The notes under the pieces: model-generated | Told to the model about the DNA's origin: nothing | The model's database searches: none | What the model saw: the letters and a program-made list of their open reading frames with translations, nothing else | Shown: positions 38,890 through 49,500 of the stretch, one piece after another | Layout of the letters: each line of letters begins with the position of its first letter | Numbering within the stretch: the first letter of the stretch is position 1 | Translations under genes and position numbers: made by a program | IMG/VR virus record: IMGVR_UViG_3300037502_002674 | Location: 1-50,398 of that record | Reading direction: 5' to 3' (one strand) | Source: a virus | DNA length: 50,398 bases

Positions 38890-40007
38890 CGCTCAAGAAA
38901 CTCGCCGAACAAATACTATTAAGGTACAAAGGTTCCCGGCCAACGGCAGATACCGACTTGGACGAACGGGAAATCTACGACCTTATCATTAAGGCGATCA
39001 ATGCGCAAATCAAGCTGGAGCAATTCAACGTCAACCTGCCTCAATCAGAGCGCTATGTGCCCAATGCCGGGCTCGCAACTTATACGGTAGATGTTACTTC
39101 CGATGCAGGATTGGTTTATTCTGAAAAAGTATGCGCCCGGTTTGGAAAACTTGGGTCAACGGCCTTTGCTTGGTCAACACTTGATGGTACGCCGTGGCAA
39201 ACAGAGCGGGGCGAAAACTGGACGGTCGATGGGTTTGGTAGCACAACCATATCGATCACTGACAGGCAGGCATATTACGAAATACTTATCACCGGAATGG
39301 CGCTTCCAAAAACACGGACGGCACAGGAACTTGAAAACTTCATAAAGGCAGGCAAAGAAAATTCGATTTTTAAATTAATAGGCGTACAAGACACAACGCC
39401 AAATACATTTGCGGTTCCGGGGATGCAGGATATTGTTGTCACAGACACGACAATTAGTTTTAAGTATTATGTCAATCTCGCAAATACCATTGACGAGACA
39501 CTTATTCCGGTGATTGGCACGACAACAGATTTGTTAAAAACGCAAACATACCAAGAGTTTATTGTTGATTTTGAACGATGCGATTACACCATAACAGACA
39601 CGCGCGGGAGGGCTAAAATAACCCTTCCCGCACAACCGATTGCGCTACCAAGAGGGATGGGTATCTGGCATATAGGAGATTATCGAGACGTGGATAGCGC
39701 CTACATCCCAATGCAAGCCGGGGAACATGCGATACTGAAAGGCGTATCCCATACCGGATTGAGCGCCGCACTTGGAAGGCTGACAGCTTATGAGTGGTAC
39801 GGCAACAACACCATCTACTTTAACAAGGCAGCCGGACAAATGCCGCCTAAAGTGCTTGTCAGGCTGGTTGTCGTCGATCCGGATACACTTGGCGAATATG
39901 ACTTACTGCCAATTCCTGCCGACATGGAGGAAGCCGTAATCATCAAGGTGCTGGATATATTAAGAGCGGATGGACAGCCGGACGTAAAAACAGATAAACT
40001 GCCATGA
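38886..40007 (+). CDS. Tail-barrel ring protein-like
   Basis: 373 residues. MTLKKLAEQILLRYKGSRPTADTDLDEREIYDLIIKAINAQIKLE is the helical start typical of crAss-type ring proteins ('...e.di..lI..a...li...'). Beta-rich segments follow, with ALPRGMGIWHIGDY and ALIDG-like loops. It is coupled by 4-base overlaps on both sides. Likely part of the ring stack between portal and tail tip. Confidence 0.6.
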   Translation: MTLKKLAEQILLRYKGSRPTADTDLDEREIYDLIIKAINAQIKLEQFNVNLPQSERYVPNAGLATYTVDVTSDAGLVYSEKVCARFGKLGSTAFAWSTLDGTPWQTERGENWTVDGFGSTTISITDRQAYYEILITGMALPKTRTAQELENFIKAGKENSIFKLIGVQDTTPNTFAVPGMQDIVVTDTTISFKYYVNLANTIDETLIPVIGTTTDLLKTQTYQEFIVDFERCDYTITDTRGRAKITLPAQPIALPRGMGIWHIGDYRDVDSAYIPMQAGEHAILKGVSHTGLSAALGRLTAYEWYGNNTIYFNKAAGQMPPKVLVRLVVVDPDTLGEYDLLPIPADMEEAVIIKVLDILRADGQPDVKTDKLP

Positions 40008-40762
40008 CGGGATTCACTACCATAAATAGTCTTGTACGGTCGTCGCTTATGTCGCATGGCCTAACGCTACATTACTATGTAACGTTCCTGCATTTTGCGC
40101 TTCAGGGATTGCGCGAGGTTTCTTTTGACACAATAGGCAAAATCGCAACGGTAAAATTAAGTCCCAACGCTTTTGGCGAAGCGGCTTTGCCGGCAGATTA
40201 TATCGACTATATCCGCTTTGGCTGGCTTCGCAACCGCTACCTTATCCCTATCGGTTCGACGCGCTCCTATGTGCGCATTGCCAATACCGATACGACCGGG
40301 AAACAAACTGCCTACTCATCTGGCGAAGGTGCGCTTATTAGTGCCGCTACATTCGATCCTTTTGCATCCTACCACATTTCCCCTTATGGCGAAGATTTAG
40401 GGCGCCTATACGGCCTTGGAGGCGGTACGCGCAACGATATTTTTCAGTTGATAGAAGAAAGGAACGTCGTAATCTTTGGTGATAAATTCGGCGATTCCGA
40501 TTCCATCTATATGGAATACCTTGCAGCAGGAAATTATGCGGATGCAGATGCCGTGTTCCATCCCTATGCAGAAGCTACGCTTGAGGCGTACATCAAATAT
40601 AGATACGCAGAGCAGCGCACGTCGCGTTTAGCGGACGTAAGCCGGGCGCAAAAGGATTTTTACAATCAATACCGCTTGCTTAGGGCGAGACTCAATGGGC
40701 TTACCAAAGAGGATATGATCAGGCAGGCAAGAGAAAGTTTCCGCCAAAGTGTTAAAACGTAA
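40004..40762 (+). CDS. Tail-barrel ring protein-like
   Basis: 252 residues. LTLHYYVTFLHFALQGLREVSFDTIGKIATVKL, then ALPADYIDYIRFGW and LIPIGS, is close to the crAss-like ring-protein signature 'l..yv.fl..gl+.L+El.fd...... vkl....a.LP.DfvdyvkvG......lvPl'. The C-terminal helix (RTSRLADVSRAQKDFYNQYRLLRARLNGL) fits barrel packing. The stop shares a base with the ATG of the next gene. Confidence 0.7.
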   Translation: MTGFTTINSLVRSSLMSHGLTLHYYVTFLHFALQGLREVSFDTIGKIATVKLSPNAFGEAALPADYIDYIRFGWLRNRYLIPIGSTRSYVRIANTDTTGKQTAYSSGEGALISAATFDPFASYHISPYGEDLGRLYGLGGGTRNDIFQLIEERNVVIFGDKFGDSDSIYMEYLAAGNYADADAVFHPYAEATLEAYIKYRYAEQRTSRLADVSRAQKDFYNQYRLLRARLNGLTKEDMIRQARESFRQSVKT

Positions 40763-43700
40763 TGAAAGAGCGCAAACAGTTTATAGGAAGGCTGAACTCG
40801 GATGCAGACATCTCGGTGTTCCCGGAGAACGAAATGCTTGCTTGCGAGAACATATCGTCCGTTATCGCAAGCGATGGGCGTATAGCTGCAATGAAGCCAG
40901 CAATAGGCAACAGGCGGATTGCCTATACTGCGCCTACAAACTATCCATTCCCGGATTCCGCTGTTTGTGTAGGCTCTTTTACAGAGGAGCAAAAGGGTCG
41001 GGTGTATTTCCTTATTCGAGACAAGAATGGAAATAAGCATCAAATCCTCTGTTATTTCCACCGGGAAAACATTATCCGCTTAGTATTTCACTCTGAACAT
41101 CTTGCCTTTTCAGGGCTACCTGTCACGGGCATTGATAAGATTGGCGACATGCTTTATTGGACAGAGGACAATAAGCCGCCTAAGCGCATCAATGTAGAAC
41201 GCGGGTTAAAGACGTATGGAGGCATGGTTTTGCCTGCCGACGTAGTGAGTTACATCGGTGCAGATGGAGTGCCTACGCTTAAAGATATTACCCTTATACG
41301 TCCTAACCCGGCGTACCCGGTAACCCCGATTAAGACGGCGACAAATCAGACCTATAACTTCATTAGCGACAATGCCTTTCAGTTTGCCTATCGCTATGTG
41401 TACCGCGATAAGGAAGTCAGCGTGCTATCCCCGTATAGTCGTCTTATCAATTACAATAGCCCAGAAGAAGATGCCGCAGGACTTGATGCTATCAATATAT
41501 CTATTCCGCAGGTAGAACGTATCGGGCATGAGGTTGACAAAGTACAGCTACTTGTCAGGAGTGGCAACATCGGAACGTTCTTTATCATCAAGCAGTGGAC
41601 AAGGACGCAGGATGGCGCCGCAATGCTTGCACACAACAATGGCACCGCTCTGTCGTATGTATTCTACAATGATCAAAACGGCATTGCCATATCCGAAGAA
41701 GAAAGCGCAAAGCCTTTTGACAATGTGCCTATTGTCAGTCGGGCACTTGCAGGTGCAAGAAACCGATTGTTTTTGGGCAACAACACCTTTGGGTATAACC
41801 TTGATGCAAGCGGTAGGATTACGATAGAGGCGGTTGCGGGAAGCGTCACCGGCAACGAAGTTGTCTTTGGCAAATACATTGTGCAGCGCGTAGAGATTAT
41901 CTACGATGGTACGCAGTGGCTATGGGATGAAGCGAGATTAATCGTCAAAGTGACAAGCTCTCAAGACCCCGGAGTAAATGGATACTACGACGTGAGCGAC
42001 ATCGCCTCTGTTTTGGATTTCGGCCCGACCTATTCTCAAAATACCGCAAAGCTACCTACTTCGCTCACCGTAAATACCGGAATGCGATTTTCGCCGATTA
42101 GAACAGACATTCCTGAAGATGCTATATTGCAGGCGTATGTAGAGCAGCGTTGGCCTGACTTTGGTAGCGGTATTCAGAATACGCAAACGGTTTACACCAA
42201 ATTCGACAACTACACTGTTCCTCTTTCCAATGGCCTTGACGTACAAATCCGTGGCGTTGGATTGACAGGATTTGAAGGCAAGGCGGATAAGACGTATAAA
42301 TCAGATAGCCGCTATAAATTCGGCGTAGTGTTCTATGATTTTGCCGGGCGCAATGCAGGGGTATATACTCTTCCAGGCGCTACCGTAAATTTGAAAGCGC
42401 GGACGTATAGCGATCCGTCGTACGTCAGCGCCGTAAAAGTTACCTTAGATTTCACCGCTTTACAAATTCCTGAATGGGCCGTTTCGTATCAGATTGTAAG
42501 GACAAAAAACTTAACGTACGCATCTTTTGTGCAAGGCTATACCAAAAGCGTACAATATGTTGGAAAGGACAAGGATGGAAACTACCTATTTGGAGAAGGC
42601 GACAATACGGTTTATTCGGAAAGCTATGATACGGCAAAGGTAGCGGGCGTGGCGATTGACCTAAGTGGCGTTACTTCTTATGGCCTTGGCTATGCGTATA
42701 GCGAAGGGGATTACGTCAATCTATACTTTCAAAACGGCAAAGTATTCCGGGCAGCGGTTATCTCTCAGGTGGGGCAGTTTGTAATTATTCAGGCAAAGGA
42801 CTATGGTAGCCTGCCTTTTTTCAATACCAACGGCCTACTCTTTGAAATTGCAAGTGAGCGCAAAACATTTTTAGAGGAGCCGTTTTATGAAATAGGCGAA
42901 GCCTATGCAATCAATGCAGCAGGAACGGCAAACCGGGCATTGAGCAAACCATCTATCACCGTACTTGGCGATATTTATATCCGCACAAGAACATTTGAAA
43001 GCTCTCCATTCTTAATCGAGCTAATGAACCCGGACGACGGGCACTGGCAGGAATGGTTAAGCGATATAGGTAGGATTAATATAGAGCCGCTCAATAGTGG
43101 ACGGAGCGTAAGACCGACCAATATTTGCTATTCCAATGTGTATTTGCAAAGCACAGAGGTAAATGGCCTATCTACTTTTGATGCGCTCGACTTCCGGGAT
43201 TTAGATTTATCCACTGGCGCCATCCGCAAGTTAGCGCTCACCAATCGGACGCAGGAGTATGGTAGCGTCATGCTTGCTATTTGCGAGAGCGAAACCTCAA
43301 GTATTTATTTAGGCGAGACACGCATTATTGATAACGCCGAAAACGTCATCCTTGCCACTTCAGGCGAAGTTATAGGCACGATAAACCCACTCAAAGGGTC
43401 GTACGGTACGGTGCATCCAGAGAGCGTTTATGAAAGCGAGGGACGGGTATATTTTGTGGATGCGATACAAGGCAAAGTGATTATGTATTCCGCAAATGGC
43501 CTTGAACCGATAAGCCAAAACGGGACTTCGAGGTTCTTTACCTCAAACCTATTTGAAATATCCCCAGAAGATAGGCGCCTGTTTGGCGTTGTGGATAAAA
43601 GGACAGAGAGCTACATGTTTTACATACCTCAAATGTCCGCATTCGAAACCCTTGGTGATTATACGCCGCCAAAGGTGAGCCCACACAATATGAACACGGG

Positions 43701-44232
43701 CAGGGTGTATTGCTATTTACCCGAACTTCAGGGATGGAGCACGGCATTGACTTTTGAGCCGGAATGGATGGACGCTTTAGGTGAGACACTTGTTTCATGG
43801 AAGAACGGATACATCTATGTGCATGACACCGGGCAGAATACTTTTTATGGCGTAACATACCCAAGCACCGTTTCGTTTGCCGTTGGAAGCCCCGCTGCTT
43901 TTGTTAAAACAGCAGAGGCCATTGCGATAGAAGGGAGCAGACCGCCGGACTGGGTACATTTACGAGGCGAAAACCCCTACATACAATCCACTGACTTGGA
44001 GGCGCAGGAATTTATATCTAAAGAAGGCGTGCACTACGCTTCGTTTTTGCGCGACAGGAATACGCCGGGGTATTCGAGCCGTGAACAAGCATTATTATTT
44101 GGAGAAGCGGTGCGGTCGCAGTTTTTAAAGTGTGCGATCCGCTTTAATGGCGATAGCAGCTTTTACGTTACGGGCGTGAGCATATCGTATGACCGCTCAC
44201 TGGGGCACGGGATGCTGATACAAAGCGGATAA
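40762..44232 (+). CDS. Large tail protein (muzzle / stabilisation-protein-like)
   Basis: 1156 residues, no signal peptide. The opening KQFIGRLNSDADISVFPENEMLACENI and the segment DMLYWTEDNKPPKRINVERGLK (about 127-148) match the P22-gp10/crAss-like large tail protein ('D.LfWtdn...PkkinIer'). Many beta repeats follow (VLGDIYIRTRTF, NGYIYVHDTGQN), ending in a domain with SFYVTGVSISYDRSLGHGM. It probably closes the tail barrel and carries the distal muzzle. Confidence 0.7.
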   Translation: MKERKQFIGRLNSDADISVFPENEMLACENISSVIASDGRIAAMKPAIGNRRIAYTAPTNYPFPDSAVCVGSFTEEQKGRVYFLIRDKNGNKHQILCYFHRENIIRLVFHSEHLAFSGLPVTGIDKIGDMLYWTEDNKPPKRINVERGLKTYGGMVLPADVVSYIGADGVPTLKDITLIRPNPAYPVTPIKTATNQTYNFISDNAFQFAYRYVYRDKEVSVLSPYSRLINYNSPEEDAAGLDAINISIPQVERIGHEVDKVQLLVRSGNIGTFFIIKQWTRTQDGAAMLAHNNGTALSYVFYNDQNGIAISEEESAKPFDNVPIVSRALAGARNRLFLGNNTFGYNLDASGRITIEAVAGSVTGNEVVFGKYIVQRVEIIYDGTQWLWDEARLIVKVTSSQDPGVNGYYDVSDIASVLDFGPTYSQNTAKLPTSLTVNTGMRFSPIRTDIPEDAILQAYVEQRWPDFGSGIQNTQTVYTKFDNYTVPLSNGLDVQIRGVGLTGFEGKADKTYKSDSRYKFGVVFYDFAGRNAGVYTLPGATVNLKARTYSDPSYVSAVKVTLDFTALQIPEWAVSYQIVRTKNLTYASFVQGYTKSVQYVGKDKDGNYLFGEGDNTVYSESYDTAKVAGVAIDLSGVTSYGLGYAYSEGDYVNLYFQNGKVFRAAVISQVGQFVIIQAKDYGSLPFFNTNGLLFEIASERKTFLEEPFYEIGEAYAINAAGTANRALSKPSITVLGDIYIRTRTFESSPFLIELMNPDDGHWQEWLSDIGRINIEPLNSGRSVRPTNICYSNVYLQSTEVNGLSTFDALDFRDLDLSTGAIRKLALTNRTQEYGSVMLAICESETSSIYLGETRIIDNAENVILATSGEVIGTINPLKGSYGTVHPESVYESEGRVYFVDAIQGKVIMYSANGLEPISQNGTSRFFTSNLFEISPEDRRLFGVVDKRTESYMFYIPQMSAFETLGDYTPPKVSPHNMNTGRVYCYLPELQGWSTALTFEPEWMDALGETLVSWKNGYIYVHDTGQNTFYGVTYPSTVSFAVGSPAAFVKTAEAIAIEGSRPPDWVHLRGENPYIQSTDLEAQEFISKEGVHYASFLRDRNTPGYSSREQALLFGEAVRSQFLKCAIRFNGDSSFYVTGVSISYDRSLGHGMLIQSG

Positions 44233-44237
44233 AAGCG

Positions 44238-44245
44238 TATATTTG
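44238..44245 (+). promoter_or_regulatory. -7 box before ejection-protein genes
   Basis: TATATTTG 20 bases before the ATG of the 250-residue gene. No TTTG is found at 19-21 bases upstream, so it may be a weak internal promoter. Confidence 0.4.
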
Positions 44246-44265
44246 CGAATACAAAACAACTTGAT

Positions 44266-45018
44266 ATGGCAGGGCCGAACTTAAAAACATTAGCGGGACT
44301 TACCGGAGTTGGTACCGGACTTGAAATCGCCTCCTCTTTGTATGGCGTTATCTCCGGGATACAACAGCAAAGACAAGGCAGGCGTATGCTTGCAGAAGCA
44401 GAAGCCATGCCCGGCTATCAAGTATCGCCTGAAGCACGTCAGCGCATGGGTTTAAGGCAAACAATGCTCACGGCACAAGCCCCTGCATTTCAGGACTTAG
44501 AAAACGACATCTTTGCAAATCAGGCGGCCACTGTTTTTCAGGCAAGGCAGGCAGCGCCCGGAAGTGCGGCGCTACTTGGTATCGTCGGAACGGCACAAGC
44601 AGAAACAAACCGGGCTTTGCGACAAGCGGCGCAGCAGGAAGCATTGCTACAAGAGCAGCGCGTTCAAGGCCTTGAGGCAGCTCAAGAGGCGATGCAGCGC
44701 GAAAATCAAATGGCCTATCAATACAATACTTTCATCCCGCAGCAGCGCAAATTTGAATTGGGCGCAGAGATGATGGGCGCCGGACAGGCAAATGTGTTCG
44801 GCGGCATTCGCAGTCTTGCAGGAACGGCGGGCAATTTATTCCGGGCGGAAGCGGAGAATAGCGTTGTCTCTACTTTGTTTCGGCAGTTGATGGGTTCAAG
44901 GTCGAATGCGCCGCAATCTAACTTTACCCCAATGTCAACGCCTTCCGGCATGTCTGGATTGCAGGGGCTATCAAACATCGGTTCGTTTTTGAGTAATTAC
45001 TTGACAAGACCAAAGTAG
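44266..45018 (+). CDS. Putative internal (ejected) virion protein
   Basis: 250 residues. An N-terminal Gly-rich hydrophobic stretch (LAGLTGVGTGLEIASSLYGVISG) is followed by a long Gln/Ala-rich helix (QAAQQEALLQEQRVQGLEAAQEAMQRENQ), then Gly/Ala-rich AEMMGAGQANVFGGIRSLAGTAGNLF. This layout resembles T7 gp14- or crAss-cargo-type proteins that are packed in the head or tail and injected. It lies just after the large tail protein. Confidence 0.55.
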   Translation: MAGPNLKTLAGLTGVGTGLEIASSLYGVISGIQQQRQGRRMLAEAEAMPGYQVSPEARQRMGLRQTMLTAQAPAFQDLENDIFANQAATVFQARQAAPGSAALLGIVGTAQAETNRALRQAAQQEALLQEQRVQGLEAAQEAMQRENQMAYQYNTFIPQQRKFELGAEMMGAGQANVFGGIRSLAGTAGNLFRAEAENSVVSTLFRQLMGSRSNAPQSNFTPMSTPSGMSGLQGLSNIGSFLSNYLTRPK

Positions 45019-45020
45019 CA

Positions 45021-46541
45021 ATGGCAAAACAGCGCGTAGGATTAAGTACGTTTTTTGCACCAGACCAAAAAGGCTTCACGGAGCAGTTTGCGGAATACGC
45101 AGGTATTCAGCGCGCACGCAAAGAAGCAGCACTTGGTGAAATCAGAAAGACGCTATCTGAAAAGCAAGTGTATAGCGCTTATGCAGCTAACGCCAATAAG
45201 CTATTAGAAAATCAAGTAAAGCAAATCGCAGGATCGCTTGACGTTGACCCGACAGCATACACGGATAGCGTCAACGACTATCTTAAATACTACAACTACT
45301 CAGAGCAATTCAAGGGCTTTATCAATGACGCTGCCGCATCGTACAAGGCAGATAAAGAAGTGGATTACAATACCGCGCTTAAAGCTATTCAGGAGCAGTA
45401 TGTAAAGACCGGGGATCTGGATGAGTTAGAGCAAAACATCATCAATGGCGTTGACGCTGAAAAGGTGCTCTTAGAAACACCCGGCGCGCTAAAGGCAGAT
45501 GAGGTAATTAAGTCGCGATTAGAAAAACTTGGAAGCGTTGATAAGCTGGTAGAGACCGCTCAGAAAGCATTGAAGCCGGAAGAATCCGGCTATCCGTTTA
45601 TCTATCAGGAAACGGATTCTATCAGACAGCGTATCAATAACGCGATTGAATTTGACGCGAATGGCAACATACAGGTAAAGGACGCAGCAGAACTCGAAAG
45701 GCTGGGTATCTTGGATACGATGTTTGAGGACGGAAGGGTAGAGGCAGTTGTCAAGCAGCGATTGACAAGTGAGGGCAAAGAAATTACAGAGGAAAATAAG
45801 CGCGAGGCACTTCGCAATATGATTTCGCCATTTGCATCTGGGCAACTTGAACAAAGGGAGGAGGTCAGAATGATTGAAGACCCCAGATACAAAGCAGCGC
45901 TAAATCGTGTTTCCTCGAGTGCGTCGGGCGCAGGCGAAAAGGGCAAATCTTTAGAGCTTTTGTCGTCTAAGCTCGACAACATGTACACAGGCGTTTACAG
46001 CCTCGCTGCCGGAGGCACATCTCCAGATTGGAAAACATATAAGAGCAAGAACCAAAGTCCCGCAGGACGACCATACACGCATTATTCGCCTATCTTTAAT
46101 GGTACAGTTGCGGATATTTCCGGTAAGAACTATGCCATTGACGGTATGTTTATGGATGATGACTTTAACTTGTATATCCGGGGAAGGGAAGTCATTAAAG
46201 GGGATGCGGGGCCTGCGTTTGATGTAAAAACGCCAGAAGGGAAAGCGGCTGCCGCAAAAGCAGCGGCAATGGGAGAGAAAGCGGAATCTAAAATATCGTA
46301 CGGAAACCAACGTGTATTTGCGTTTGATCCGGGGCAAATATCAATGGAGTCAACGACAGCAGGGTTAAGGGACGATTTTAACTTATTTGCAACAGAGGCA
46401 AGAAAACAATATCGAGACTTTAAATCCGGTGTTAGGGGCGGAAGTCAAATGACTGTTGAGGATATGATAAAGGCAAGAAGCAAAGAACAACAAGCACAGC
46501 GAGAAGCGCAAGATGTTTTTGATGTTAAAAATCCAAAATAA
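45021..46541 (+). CDS. Putative internal virion protein
   Basis: 506 residues, helical and charged, starting MAKQRVGLSTFFAPDQKGFT. A domain at about 340-410 has FNGTVADISGKNYAIDGMFMDDDFNLYIRGRE. An Ala-rich linker follows (KAAAAKAAAMGEKAESK). No catalytic motif. Spacing of 2 bases to both neighbours makes it part of the ejection-protein block. Confidence 0.5.
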   Translation: MAKQRVGLSTFFAPDQKGFTEQFAEYAGIQRARKEAALGEIRKTLSEKQVYSAYAANANKLLENQVKQIAGSLDVDPTAYTDSVNDYLKYYNYSEQFKGFINDAAASYKADKEVDYNTALKAIQEQYVKTGDLDELEQNIINGVDAEKVLLETPGALKADEVIKSRLEKLGSVDKLVETAQKALKPEESGYPFIYQETDSIRQRINNAIEFDANGNIQVKDAAELERLGILDTMFEDGRVEAVVKQRLTSEGKEITEENKREALRNMISPFASGQLEQREEVRMIEDPRYKAALNRVSSSASGAGEKGKSLELLSSKLDNMYTGVYSLAAGGTSPDWKTYKSKNQSPAGRPYTHYSPIFNGTVADISGKNYAIDGMFMDDDFNLYIRGREVIKGDAGPAFDVKTPEGKAAAAKAAAMGEKAESKISYGNQRVFAFDPGQISMESTTAGLRDDFNLFATEARKQYRDFKSGVRGGSQMTVEDMIKARSKEQQAQREAQDVFDVKNPK

Positions 46542-46543
46542 AA

Positions 46544-49500
46544 ATGGCAGAACCAGTAAATAGCAGAGACTACATTACTAAGCTACATGGGTTCCTGAGC
46601 AGGAAAGGTGTGATGGGCAGCGTAGATGAAAACACTTTCATCGAAAATATGCGAGACGAAGCCTTCGCCGGAGAGGTTTTTAACATGATGAAGCAGCGGA
46701 ATTTGATTAAGAACGCCGACGACTTCGGAACGTTTTATCAACCGTTCTCCAGATTTTACGCCGAATCTCAAAAAAAAAGCCAAGCCGAAATTCAAGCTGG
46801 TCTTGGAGACGCTTCTTCTCGCGTATCGCCGCTTTCTTCGGACGTTGACTTTTCCGCACCCCTTTCGGATGTAGCAAGACAGACGGCAGATATTGCCGCA
46901 GCGCAAAGGCCGCCACAGCCTCAAGCGCCTGAGCCTTTAGCGCCGCGCACTTTTGGCGGAAGGGAAATTCCTGCACCTGTTGCACCAGGAAGAGAAGAGC
47001 AAGAACTTGTCCGGCAAGATGTTGCAGGTATGAGGCAGCAGCAGGCACTACAACAGGCAGGTCCTATTGCTCGAGGATTGCAAGCAACAGCCGCGCCTGC
47101 CACACAAATCTTCGGACAACAGCAGCCGGACTTCCCGATAAAGTCGGGCGATACCGCAATCAAAGAATTAGAGGAGGCGCGAAAACAGCGGCAGGCCGGG
47201 AAAAAAGAAGAGCCCGAAATCGTACAAATGTTTCGCGGGGATAAAAACGTGCCCTCTTACGGTAAGTTTTTTGAGAATACGCGCATGGGCAGGATGCTTG
47301 CTCAAGGTGCTGAAATGTTCGGCGCTACTGCCGCAGGCATTGGCGCAGGAGCGCTCAATATACCTGAGCTTGTGGCGAATACAATGGAAAATATTACATT
47401 GGACATTGCCTCTGCACCGCTTAGGAAAAAACTGAAAGAAGGAAAGATTACCCAAAAACAATTTAATGCCTACACGGATAGCGCAAGGAAGGTCGCCAGA
47501 GCTGTTCAAATGGTTGCGCCTGTTGCATCCCCGAGAAGGCTTGAATACTTTGCGGACAATTTCCTGAACGCCGATGAGCTTGAAGATAGGGCAAGGGCAA
47601 ACCTAAAGTTAGTTCAAGATAAGATTGACAATGCGGACAAAGGTCTTGAAGGCTTGCTCAAAGAAGGCAGGTACGCGGACGGTATTCAATATGCCGCAAC
47701 TCAAGCTATCGGTTCATTGCCTTATGCGATTGCGGCAGCTTTGCCTGGGGGCGTTTATGTTGTCGGAGGCGTTGCCGCTCAAGATAAATACCGGCAAATC
47801 GAGGATGAAATAGGTGCTGAAAATATGCGCTCTGCCGAAACGCTAAACGCTTTGGCGACCGGTATCACAGAGGGCTTGTCAGAAGCCGTTACGGCTGGGA
47901 TTGTCAAGCGAGCCGGGGCGCTTGTCAAAGGTATAGGTAAAGGTCCTGCGACAAAGACGATAAAAGACCAAATAAAAAACGTTCTAAAGGCAACGGTCGG
48001 ATCAATGTTTGAAGAGGGCGCAAGCGAACTTGCCGCTCAACTTTCCGAAAACATCATTGATAAGGCGACAATTAACCCGGACAAAGACTTAAAAGAAGGC
48101 CTTGTTGATGCACTTGGCATTGGTATGGTTTCCGGCGCAGGTATCACCGGAGTTGCAGGAACGATTGGCCTTGCAAGAGGACAGCAGCCGCCACCGCCAC
48201 CACCTCCGGGAACACCTGCCGCACCTCAAGCACCGGGCGGAACGCCGCCACCTCCGGGCGCACCAGCGGCCCCGGCGGGAGGGGCGGGAACGCCACCGCC
48301 TCCGGGCGGAACGCCACCGCCTCCGGGCGGAACGCCACCGCCTCCGGGCGCACCGAGCGCTACTACTATTCCAACCCGTCCATTCGGAACGATGGGCGAA
48401 GATGCACCGACAGCCGAAGCATACGCGGTCGAAATACTTGGCGATTACAGACCGGAAGGCGGGACGCTTACGCCGGAAGAGGCAAAAAATCTGATTCAGC
48501 AATACGCGGACACCTTTCTTGAGCCTATGGAAGCGGGCGTTGACGGGGAAACAGGTATAATCCCTATCGAGCCGGCAGAAGGTTCTTTGGAAGATGCAAT
48601 CAGAAAAGACGTACTTGCGAGGATCGAGGAAATTACACAAGCCGTTGTCGCACTTGCCTCAACACCTAAGCCGCAAGCGGCCCAAGCCGCAACAACGCCG
48701 CAAACGCCCTTTGACGGATATGCCACAACCGTCCTTGACTTATTTGGAACTGGGCAGGAGATGACAGAGCAGGAAGCAGACGATGCTTTCAACCAATACC
48801 TCAACTCGCTTACCTCGCAAGACGAAACAGGTAAAACTGTATATTCCCCGGAGTTTGCAGATGCACTTAAAAACTCTGATAAGATTGTAAAACGCATTGT
48901 AGAACTTTCAAAACAACAAGCAAATGCCCCTCAAGAAGTCGAAGGTATGCAGCCGGAAAGTGGTCTCATCCAACCTCCGGGAACTCAAGAAGGCGAACAA
49001 GTCCAAGCCGGCGAACAAGAAACGCAGCCGGGCGCAGATGTTGGCAATATCCCTCCAGTCGGCGGGATGCCGGCGGAAGGGGAAATAACTACACCACCTG
49101 TTGAAGTAGGTGCACCACCCGCCGAAATAACTACACCACCTTCCGAAGAAGGCCAAGCGCCTGCTCCGGAGAATATTGAGCAAGCACCGCCACAAGCGCC
49201 GCCGATTAATGAGGAAGCTTTGCCGGATGACTTTAAGCCGATTACCGACGAAGAGGAAGCAGCGCAGGACGAGGAGATGACACGACTATACAGGGGTGTT
49301 AGTGAAGACAGAAGGAAAGCAGGAAGGTATGTAAAGAATTTTGTGGAATATGTCAGAAACCCCGTTGATGACAAAAGTCCAAAAGGCAATGAAGGCGAAG
49401 TGTTGTTTGCGTATAACGTAAAGCAAAAATTCACTTATAAGTTAATCGAGGCAGATTCCTTACAGCCTTCGCATTTGGGTAACAAGCTAAACCCAATGCA